Assembly: GCA_039815415.1 (NCBI GenBank) | Contig: JBCBZH010000065.1 | Span: 1 to 17,185 of the forward strand | Direction: 5' to 3' | Source: JBCBZH01 sp039815415 | Lineage (GTDB): Bacteria > Bacteroidota > Rhodothermia > Rhodothermales > Rubricoccaceae | Length of the DNA: 17,185 nt | Shown: in pieces, positions 1 through 5,678 of the stretch | Layout of the letters: every line of letters starts with the position of its first letter | Position numbering within the stretch: position 1 is the stretch's first letter | Notes under the pieces: model-generated | What the model saw: the letters and a program-made list of their open reading frames with translations, nothing else | What the model was told of the DNA's origin: nothing | Databases searched by the model: none | Made by a program: the position numbers and the translations under genes

Positions 1-64
1 ACATTTAAACTGATTTGTCTCCAACGACTGCGCCGAATGCGAGGGGCGTACAGAAGGTCTTTAC

Positions 65-772
65 GTGTCGGGGGCTGACGCGAGTTCGCCACTACGCATT
101 CTTCGGGAGACGGGGCTGCGACCTGTGACTTGGTCCCCAGACAGTCGACGATTGCTTTTCACCAACGCACAGGTCGCTGAGCTGACGGACAAAGACACTC
201 TCGCTGGGCCTCCTTTGTGCGTCTGGTGCGAAGCGTTTCCCAATGCCTCTCCAGACGTCTATCTCGCTATCCGAGGCGCCTGGGGAGAGGACTCGAACAC
301 CCTCTACCTCTTCGTTCCAACTGAACCCGCATCGCCCGAGCCTTCAGGGGTTCATCTGTACGAAGTCGATCTACGCTCACCCGAAGCGCCCCGGCAACTC
401 AGTTCGACTCCGGTCGCTGGCATGTTCAGTCGCGAGCCCGGCGGCGAGCATGTAGTCGCCTACCGGTCGAGCGCACAGTATGCGTTGGTGAATCTCAAGA
501 CAAACGAATCGCGATTGTTCGCGCTTCCGATGACCGAGGGTCTCGAGATCTGGGTCCGCTCGATGCTGTGGAATCCTGATGGACGCTTCCTGTTCGTTCA
601 CTACACGCAGGCACTACGTGGCGAGCGCTTCCATCCTCAATCCACCCACATTGGCATCTTCGACACCGAAGATCCTGACCTCAGGTGGCAGCCGCTGAAC
701 GAAGTCCTTCCGTTCGTCATCCCAGAGGACGCCTCAATCTCGATGTTCGTCGTCCACCAGCCCGAAGCCTGA
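65..772 (+). CDS. C-terminal part of a TolB/PD40-like beta-propeller protein (5' end missing or disrupted)
   Basis: The product resembles WD40-like (PD40/TolB-type) beta-propellers: residues 23-32 read WSPDSRRLLF, and a second blade-like strand WNPDGRFLF occurs near residue 170. There is no signal peptide and no enzymatic motif. The GTG at 65 is the only usual start in this frame, but it falls inside what looks like a blade. The codons from 14 to 64 continue the same style (FVSND, then EGLY just before the GTG) and contain no ATG, GTG or TTG. A TGA at 11-13 closes the frame. The real gene therefore probably began to the left and has been frameshifted, or this is a degraded 3' fragment. It converges on sbtB with 140 bp between the stops. 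The fold class is fairly secure and the function is unknown. Confidence 0.6.
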   Translation: MSGADASSPLRILRETGLRPVTWSPDSRRLLFTNAQVAELTDKDTLAGPPLCVWCEAFPNASPDVYLAIRGAWGEDSNTLYLFVPTEPASPEPSGVHLYEVDLRSPEAPRQLSSTPVAGMFSREPGGEHVVAYRSSAQYALVNLKTNESRLFALPMTEGLEIWVRSMLWNPDGRFLFVHYTQALRGERFHPQSTHIGIFDTEDPDLRWQPLNEVLPFVIPEDASISMFVVHQPEA

Positions 773-773
773 C

Positions 774-904
774 CGCCAGCTCGAGCGGGACTCGTCCAAT
801 GGAACCCGCCGCGCATTGGAAGTCGAGATTGCCGCGTCGCCGGGTCCGCGAGCGGCCCCTGAATCCTCGCAATGACAGCTCAGTCGGAGTCTCTCGAGCT
901 GGCG
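774..904. repeat. 12-bp inverted repeat bracketing the convergent intergenic region
   Basis: CGCCAGCTCGAG at 774-785 is repeated as its exact reverse complement at 893-904. The left copy begins two bases after the stop of the upstream gene and the right copy ends eight bases before the sbtB stop. The spacer of 107 bp has no gene that I can support. Both arms are copies of the dispersed GAGCTGGCG motif. It may act as a bidirectional 3' boundary or be a small mobile-repeat remnant. I see no target-site duplication. Confidence 0.55.
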
Positions 905-912
905 ATTCCGCG

Positions 913-1230
913 CTACGCCTCCTCGTTGTGCGGCCCGTACTTGCTGCCCCGCACCACCTCCACATCCTGCACGTAGACGATCACAGAGTGGTGCGCGAAG
1001 TACTTCTCCGCCACGTGGTCCACGACCTTTTCCGCAACCTCTGGCGACACGACCACTTCAATCTTGACACTGGCCGCCTCGCGCGAAAAACCCGCGTGCC
1101 GCGTCCCCTCCCCCTTCACGTCGTAGAGCGTGTGGCCCGTTGCGCCGAGTTGGTGGATTGACGTCAGCAGCCGGTCCCGAACGCTGCGTTCGGCGACGAT
1201 GGTGACAAGCCGGTAAGTGACGGTTTTCAT
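913..1230 (-). CDS. sbtB: SbtB-like PII-family regulator of the bicarbonate transporter SbtA
   Basis: This is a PII-superfamily protein of 105 residues. It has the beta-alpha-beta start (MKTVTYRLVTIV), a GATGHT turn at 30-34, a T-loop region around KGEGTR (39-44), and an EKYF helix near 75-78, all arranged as in cyanobacterial SbtB rather than GlnB/GlnK. SbtB proteins bind adenine nucleotides including cAMP and control SbtA. The gene lies just downstream of sbtA, which supports the assignment. I chose the ATG at 1230 because the fold begins there; another ATG six codons upstream (1248) is possible. The tail ends KYGPHNEEA and lacks the cysteine-bracketed CGPxxC-type C-loop of some cyanobacterial SbtB proteins, so redox or apyrase-type behaviour linked to that loop is not expected. 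No GlnB-type uridylylation tyrosine motif is evident. Confidence 0.82.
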   Translation of the reverse strand: MKTVTYRLVTIVAERSVRDRLLTSIHQLGATGHTLYDVKGEGTRHAGFSREAASVKIEVVVSPEVAEKVVDHVAEKYFAHHSVIVYVQDVEVVRGSKYGPHNEEA

Positions 1231-1247
1231 CGTACGAAGCGGATACA

Positions 1248-1280
1248 TCGCCAGCGCGCGGGCGCGTCTCGAGCTGGCGA
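1248..1280. repeat. Imperfect hairpin between sbtA and sbtB built from the GAGCTGGCG motif
   Basis: TCGCCAGC at 1248-1255 pairs with GCTGGCGA at 1273-1280 around a 17-base GC-rich loop. It lies in the spacer between sbtA and sbtB and abuts the possible upstream ATG of sbtB. In the shared transcript it could form a processing or stability structure. Confidence 0.5.
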
Positions 1281-1321
1281 GCAGGCCCTCCTCTGATTCC
1301 TCATTCCCCGTTCCTGTTTCC

Positions 1322-2281
1322 TCATCCCCCCAACCATTGCGCGATGGCGAGGTACAGCGGAATCCCGAGCGTCAGGTTGAACGGGAAGGTGATGCCGAGA
1401 GACGCCGTGAGATAGTACGCTGGATTCGCCTCTGGGAGCCCCACCCGGATGGCCGCGGGCGCTGCGATGTAGGACGCGCTCGAGACCATCGCGCCGAGGA
1501 CGGCTGCACCGCCCACCGAAAGCCCGGTCGCCAGCCCGACCCACACGCCGAGAGCGCCGTGCACGATGGGCATCAGGATGCCGAAGGCGACGAGAAACAC
1601 GCCGACCGCTTTCAGGTCGCGGAGCCGCCGCGCCGCCGTCATGCCCATATCGAGCAGGAAGAGCGTCAGCGCTCCCTGGAAGCCGTGGATGAAGAACGGC
1701 TCTACAGGCGCCATGCCATCCTTGCCTGCGATCCACCCCATTGCCATACCGCCGATGAGAAGCACGATGCTCTTGCCGGTGACCACCTCCTTCATGGCCT
1801 CCTGCCAGGAGCCTGCTCGCTCCCCGCGCGAGTACGCAATCAACAAGCCGACGATGATCGCAGGCACCTCCAGCACCGCCACGAGCGCGGGCAGAAAGCC
1901 CTCAGGCGGATACCCCGCCAACGCGACGACCGTCTGCGCCGCGATGAACGTGACGGCAGACACAGACCCGTAATGCGCCGCCAGGGCCGCCGCATTCGTG
2001 CGGTCCATCTTTCCCAGCCGCCGCAGCACGTTGTACGCAATGATGGGCGTAAGAATGCCTAGCCCGAGCGTCCCCAACACCGGCCACGCCACATCTGCGA
2101 GCGGTGTCACACTCAATGCCGAGCCCCCCTTCAGCCCGATAGCAAGCAGCAGATAGATCGACAGTGCCTGGTAGAGCGGCTCCGGAATCTCCAGGTCACT
2201 TCGGACAGCGACCGCCACGGCCCCCAGCACGAACGCCAACACGACGGGCGAAAGCAAGCTGGCGAGAAGAACGTCGGCCAT
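1322..2281 (-). CDS. sbtA: SbtA-family sodium-dependent bicarbonate transporter
   Basis: This 319-residue polytopic inner-membrane protein belongs to the SbtA superfamily (Pfam Sbt_1), which imports bicarbonate with sodium. Family signatures are visible: LKGG at 50-53, AAHYGSVSAVTF at 101-112, SSASYIAAPAA at 267-277 and ITFPFNLTLGIP at 297-308. The protein consists of two hydrophobic halves joined by a short charged loop (about 151-170). In cyanobacterial SbtA that cytoplasmic loop is longer, which fits the somewhat greater overall length there (about 370 residues). The start ATG at 2281 gives a conventional N-terminus. sbtB follows 91 bp downstream, the usual pairing, and a porin and a carbonic-anhydrase-like lipoprotein lie upstream on the same strand. 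The family assignment is strong; substrate specificity rests on homology alone. Confidence 0.9.
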   Translation of the reverse strand: MADVLLASLLSPVVLAFVLGAVAVAVRSDLEIPEPLYQALSIYLLLAIGLKGGSALSVTPLADVAWPVLGTLGLGILTPIIAYNVLRRLGKMDRTNAAALAAHYGSVSAVTFIAAQTVVALAGYPPEGFLPALVAVLEVPAIIVGLLIAYSRGERAGSWQEAMKEVVTGKSIVLLIGGMAMGWIAGKDGMAPVEPFFIHGFQGALTLFLLDMGMTAARRLRDLKAVGVFLVAFGILMPIVHGALGVWVGLATGLSVGGAAVLGAMVSSASYIAAPAAIRVGLPEANPAYYLTASLGITFPFNLTLGIPLYLAIAQWLGG

Positions 2282-2339
2282 ACGGGTGTGATAGACTCCC
2301 CAAACCTACCGCTTGACGCCCGTCTAGCGCTGCTCTGAA

Positions 2340-2372
2340 TCGCCAGCTCGAGACCTCCCCTCGAGCTGGCGA
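2340..2372. repeat. Perfect hairpin (13-bp stem, 7-base loop) between porin gene and sbtA
   Basis: TCGCCAGCTCGAG at 2340-2352 and CTCGAGCTGGCGA at 2360-2372 are exact reverse complements separated by ACCTCCC. The structure sits 23 bp after the porin stop and 58 bp before the sbtA start. On the minus strand only two T residues follow it, so it is a poor intrinsic terminator. It may instead be a partial terminator or an RNA-stability element that sets different levels of porin and SbtA, as REP elements do in other bacteria. Confidence 0.7.
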
Positions 2373-2395
2373 CCGTTCCAATCGAAGTCCTTTCG

Positions 2396-3505
2396 CTAGA
2401 ACGCGAACTGGCCTTGCAACACCACGAGGTGCGCGTCCTCGTTGGCAGCCACGTCACGGTTGGCATACGCGAGCGTCAGGCGGACATTCTTGAACTCGTT
2501 GCCCTGCGCCGCGCTGAAGCTGTAGCTCCCCCCGACGGTCAGGTAGTTGGCGGCTGTAGCGTCTCCCGCGTCGTAGTCCTCCCAGAAGCGCTCGTAGCGA
2601 CCGAAGAGTTCGCCGTGGCTAAGGACACGAAGCGCACCGAAGCCGGACAGACCAACCGCATCCTGCTGCTGCTGGTCCACCTCATCGTACCGGATGCCGA
2701 GAGCATCCAGCTTGATGCGAATCAGCTGACTGCCAGGCTCAGCGCCCCAATACAGGTGCGCCCCTCCTGTCGCGTACCCGCGGGGTGTGTCATCGAGGGC
2801 TGTCCGGTCACTTCCAACAGGGTTCACACCGGCGAAGGCGCCCACCTCGATCCCAGAGATCTCCTGGCTCACCATACCTGTCACCGCCAGCCCGACTTCA
2901 TCGGTGCCGCGGGTCACGGGGTCTCGGGTAATGCTCTCACGGAAGTTGCCGTCGGTGCGTGAGAAGGACCCGGTGCCGCTGTGCACGAACAGGACGGCCT
3001 CGGTTCCTCCAGCTGCGTACTCGAGGTCGATCCCGATGTCGCGACCGGAGCTTCCGATGGTCCCTCCTGCCCAGCGCTCCGCGATCGCCGCTCGTTCAAT
3101 CGCGTCGATCTGGGAATGAGACGTCGGGATATAGGACCGAGGCTGCGCGCCGGGCTGGCGACCCGCCCGGATCTGGAGGCTCTCGCTCACATTGTAGAAC
3201 CCGAACAGGTCTACGGCAGTCACCTCCCCCGGGCCGCCGTCAAAGTCGAACTCGAAGCCGACCTTCCCCTGGTACTGGGCGTTCATCTGAAACCGGGCGC
3301 GGCGCAGCCCAACGCCAGCCCGTTCGGTGGGCTCGTCGCCATCCTGCGTCGCGTAGCTCACACGCGGCTGAACGGTACCGGTGATCTTGAAGGTCACGTC
3401 TGGGCCGAGCTGAAGAGTTTGCGCATGAGCTGTCGGAACTGACAGGAAGAGCACCACGCTAGCAAACAGACTTGCGATGGTGAGGAGACCAAGGAGGCGA
3501 TGCAT
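2396..3505 (-). CDS. OprO/OprP-like outer-membrane porin
   Basis: The product is a 369-residue exported beta-barrel. Residues 1-28 form a signal peptide with probable cleavage at AHA|Q. The mature part alternates hydrophobic and polar residues and carries porin O/P-type features: a GLRRARFQMNAQYQGKVGFEF strand region, an ERAAIAERW segment, and a C-terminal strand ending in Phe (QGQFAF). Family members form trimeric anion-selective pores such as the phosphate channels of Pseudomonas. I chose the ATG at 3505 because it directly precedes the signal peptide; a GTG 20 codons upstream would add an implausible leader. The gene lies between a carbonic-anhydrase-like lipoprotein gene and sbtA on the same strand, so passage of bicarbonate is a reasonable inference. 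Phosphate or another anion is equally compatible with the sequence. Confidence 0.78.
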   Translation of the reverse strand: MHRLLGLLTIASLFASVVLFLSVPTAHAQTLQLGPDVTFKITGTVQPRVSYATQDGDEPTERAGVGLRRARFQMNAQYQGKVGFEFDFDGGPGEVTAVDLFGFYNVSESLQIRAGRQPGAQPRSYIPTSHSQIDAIERAAIAERWAGGTIGSSGRDIGIDLEYAAGGTEAVLFVHSGTGSFSRTDGNFRESITRDPVTRGTDEVGLAVTGMVSQEISGIEVGAFAGVNPVGSDRTALDDTPRGYATGGAHLYWGAEPGSQLIRIKLDALGIRYDEVDQQQQDAVGLSGFGALRVLSHGELFGRYERFWEDYDAGDATAANYLTVGGSYSFSAAQGNEFKNVRLTLAYANRDVAANEDAHLVVLQGQFAF

Positions 3506-3639
3506 GAAGTGAAAGAGGTGAACCTGTAGAAGAGTGGAATGGACGTGCAATGAGATCGCCCGCACGCTTCAAGTACTGCGAGTTGGCGAATACGGCTCCC
3601 AAACACAGAGGACTTCGCGCGGAGCCATTGGATGCGAAA

Positions 3640-3669
3640 CGGCCCGACGTGAATGAGCACGTCGGGCCG
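3640..3669 (-). terminator. Rho-independent terminator-like hairpin after the carbonic anhydrase gene
   Basis: CGGCCCGACGT at 3640-3650 pairs perfectly with ACGTCGGGCCG at 3659-3669 around an 8-base loop. Read on the minus strand, the 11-bp GC-rich stem is followed by TTTCGCATCC, a short U tract. It begins 69 bp after the stop of the upstream gene (3738) and precedes the porin, so the carbonic anhydrase and the porin-sbtAB genes may be separate or attenuated transcripts. Confidence 0.68.
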
Positions 3670-3737
3670 CTTGAACCGGACAGCGGGCGCTGGAATGAGA
3701 CACTCAACGTCCGCGGTCCATCAGATCCAGGACGGAT

Positions 3738-4319
3738 CTAGTTGGCGCTGAAGGGCAGCGAGCTGTGGTGCAGAGCGATCTTCAGGTCGCCAGCAGCGTT
3801 CTTCACGTAGCCGAAGGTGTACTCGACCTTGGTCTCGTTGCCATCGGAGCCGGTGAAGTAGTAGTTGCCCATCGCCATCGCCATATCGCCGTCCTCATCG
3901 ATGACAGTGCCTTCGTTCTCCCAGCGAACGTTAGAGTACGGTGCGATGGCGAAGCCACCATCCTCGGTCCCCTCGGTCCCGACGAAGTAGCTCAGAGCCT
4001 CGTCTTCGTCGCCACGGAATTGATCCACAGCGGCGAGTGTGGGCTTGAAGAGGACAGTCTCATCGCCATAGGCGTAATGCATGGCGATGTGCTCCTGAGC
4101 GCGGGCGCTGAAATCCCCGCCATCAGTGAAGACCTGGCCGATGGCAACGATGCCCTCGCCCCAGGCCTGCTGCGCGGCCTCGACTTCAGCTGCAGTAATC
4201 GGGTTCGAGTTGGTCTCTGTGGCTGTAGCGGTCGCGTCAGTCGTTGCGGCATCGTCGGTAGCACAGCCAGCAGCGATGAACGCAAAGGCAGCAACAAAGA
4301 GAGTGAATCGGTTCAACAT
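3738..4319 (-). CDS. Lipoprotein of the iota-type carbonic anhydrase (COG4337/LCIP63-like) family
   Basis: This 193-residue protein has a lipoprotein signal (MLNRF then a hydrophobic stretch) with lipobox IAAGC and lipidated Cys19. A Thr/Ala-rich tether (about 20-45) leads to a single SnoaL/CaMKII-association-like domain. The domain carries the hallmarks of the family that includes iota-carbonic anhydrases: LFKPT at 90-94, DQFR at 99-102, YFVG at 111-114, AMGNYYFT at 149-156, VEYTFGY at 165-171 and HHSS at 184-187. Such enzymes hydrate CO2 to bicarbonate, and cyanobacterial and algal examples work without a metal. Lipidation places this one in the envelope. The neighbouring porin, SbtA and SbtB fit a role in inorganic-carbon supply. 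Older databases may label relatives as SnoaL-like or wrongly as phosphoribosyl-AMP cyclohydrolase. Family membership is well supported; activity is inferred. Confidence 0.8.
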   Translation of the reverse strand: MLNRFTLFVAAFAFIAAGCATDDAATTDATATATETNSNPITAAEVEAAQQAWGEGIVAIGQVFTDGGDFSARAQEHIAMHYAYGDETVLFKPTLAAVDQFRGDEDEALSYFVGTEGTEDGGFAIAPYSNVRWENEGTVIDEDGDMAMAMGNYYFTGSDGNETKVEYTFGYVKNAAGDLKIALHHSSLPFSAN

Positions 4320-4340
4320 GGGATTGGGTGATTGGGTGAT
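4320..4340 (-). other. Tandem CACCCAAT repeat in the leader of the carbonic anhydrase gene
   Basis: Directly before the ATG the plus strand reads ATTGGGTG twice in tandem, flanked by GGGAT and ATCCC, which are mutually complementary. In the transcript this places two CACCCAAT units and a possible 5-bp stem exactly where a ribosome binding site would be. No Shine-Dalgarno sequence is present. Confidence 0.4.
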
Positions 4341-4516
4341 CCCCTTAGGGGGAGGGTGGAATCAGCCCCGGTCGGGGCAGTGTGAGGCGTGGTCCGAGAT
4401 GGCCACGCGTGAAACCAGATGGGAGGCTGAGGGTCATTTCAGGCCCCTCACTGAGTCGGCACTCCAGGTGATAGGGTCGTGATGTGCCAGACGAGCGCTG
4501 CGCGTCGGACAAAGGG

Positions 4517-4537
4517 ACCACCCGGACATCGGGTGGT
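4517..4537. terminator. Weak terminator-like hairpin downstream of the small secreted protein gene
   Basis: ACCACCC at 4517-4523 pairs with GGGTGGT at 4531-4537 around a 7-base loop. On the minus strand it is followed by CCCTTTG, a poor U tract. It lies about 48 bp after the stop at 4585, so it could end that transcript. The remaining sequence between 4320 and 4584 shows only short GC hairpins (for example GCCCC/GGGGC at 4365-4378) and no gene that I can support. Confidence 0.35.
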
Positions 4538-4584
4538 AAAACCATGCGTGGTATGGATGCCGGCGCATGCCGGCACGGACCACG

Positions 4585-4860
4585 TCAGCCGCGCGGTGGG
4601 CGCGTCAGCGGAAGATCGGAGAGCCCCTCGAAACGAAGGTGGGTCGCATCCACAGCGACTGGGGACGCGATCACAAGACGCGTGCGATTAAGGAAAACAG
4701 TCTCATCGCTGCTCTCAGCCTCAGCCGTCTCAGGCGACGGCGGCAGGTCTGTGCCATTCATCTCGAGGTTGACCTCGGTCATGGTCTCTGCCCACGCCAG
4801 CTCGCTGCTAGCTCCAAGGCCGACAGTCAGAAGCAGGAGAAAGGAGACGATGCGGGTCAT
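4585..4860 (-). CDS. Small predicted secreted protein of unknown function
   Basis: I do not recognise this 91-residue product. From the ATG at 4860 it begins MTRIVSFLLLLTVGLGASSE, a good Sec signal peptide with likely cleavage at AWA|E (24|25). The mature part is acidic, rich in Pro, Glu and Ser in the middle (39-53), and ends in a basic PPRG tail. The frame is open upstream to 5019, but that stretch overlaps the neighbouring AlbA gene and reads as unlikely Arg-rich protein, so the internal ATG is preferred. It follows the AlbA gene by 85 bp on the same strand. Because it is short and unrecognised it could be spurious, in which case 4320-4945 would be a long intergenic region. The clean signal peptide is the main argument for it. 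Confidence 0.45.
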   Translation of the reverse strand: MTRIVSFLLLLTVGLGASSELAWAETMTEVNLEMNGTDLPPSPETAEAESSDETVFLNRTRLVIASPVAVDATHLRFEGLSDLPLTRPPRG

Positions 4861-4945
4861 GCCCGTATCAATCCCCAGCGCCGTTCTTCGTTCCAACAAC
4901 CTTCGAGCTTCCCAGAACCTCAACAAACGGCCTCGAACGGATGAT

Positions 4946-5611
4946 CTACCTCGCTGCGTGCCCGGCCGTGAAGTAATCCGCTCCCCCCGGCTGCGCGTGG
5001 AGTTCCACGACTCCGGCACGCGCCAACGTGACGAGCGTGCGCGACGCTCGCCATGGCGGAGACTTGGTCATCCGGGCATACTGCTTCACCGTGACCCTCT
5101 CGTGGCGGTCGAGGTACTGCAATAGTCGACGCTCGGCATCGCCAAACGTGAACGACACGGCATCCCCACGCCCCTCTGCCTTCATCAGCGCGACAGCCTC
5201 GCGGCTTGCTTCCACAGACTGATCCGCGACGCGGACATAGGCGACTTGCTTTGGCTGCTTTCCATTCACACGTGGAGGCGCCAGAAAGTGTGGGCGTCCG
5301 TCGGAGGCAGGAACATCCACCACCAGCACCTCACGCGTTCGGCTCACCCGAACCCGCTCTGTGTGGATATCGACCTCAGGGATCACCAGCTCTCCCAGCG
5401 CCTCTTCAAGCGCATAAAACTCTTCGGTGGCGTCTTTGAGCCCGACCACGCTGCCATCATCGTCGACGCCGATGAGCACTTTGCCCCCGCTGGTGTTCGC
5501 CAGCGCGATCACCTCGCGTGCGATCCGCTCCGGGCGCGGCACACGATTCTTGAACTCGAGCTGGAGCCCCTCCCCCATCGCGGCCAGCCGCTTGAGATCG
5601 TCGCGCGTCAT
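4946..5611 (-). CDS. AlbA_2/Schlafen-type ATP-binding domain protein
   Basis: This is a 221-residue cytoplasmic protein. The N-terminal half (about 12-130) is an AlbA_2 (Schlafen AlbA, divergent AAA-4) domain with LEFK at 18-21, the core ALANTSGGKVLIGVDDDG at 36-53, and VVGL directly after. The last 70 residues (from about TFGDAERRLLQYL) look like a winged-helix DNA-binding domain with a wing-like VVELHAQPGGADYF. Proteins of this architecture are usually annotated as ATP-binding or putative transcriptional regulators, and several relatives act in nucleic-acid processing or defence. I chose the ATG at 5611; the GTG at 5677 adds a poor leader. It follows gpsA by 67 bp and may share its transcript. 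The specific role is unknown. Confidence 0.78.
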   Translation of the reverse strand: MTRDDLKRLAAMGEGLQLEFKNRVPRPERIAREVIALANTSGGKVLIGVDDDGSVVGLKDATEEFYALEEALGELVIPEVDIHTERVRVSRTREVLVVDVPASDGRPHFLAPPRVNGKQPKQVAYVRVADQSVEASREAVALMKAEGRGDAVSFTFGDAERRLLQYLDRHERVTVKQYARMTKSPPWRASRTLVTLARAGVVELHAQPGGADYFTAGHAAR

Positions 5612-5678
5612 GTGTGCGTGGTTCGGTGTGCGTGAGCCGGTGCGCGGGGTCCCCCACGCACCCCGAGCACGCAACACC

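Noticed and set aside
774..904. Inverted repeats considered as ends of an insertion sequence
   Set aside because: The enclosed segment is too short for a transposase and no target-site duplication flanks the arms.
1217..2062. 281-codon plus-strand open frame
   Set aside because: It is antisense to sbtA and sbtB, extremely rich in Arg and His, with no recognisable domain.
4861..5019. N-terminal extension of the small secreted protein
   Set aside because: It overlaps the AlbA-type gene, is Arg-rich and would bury the signal peptide.
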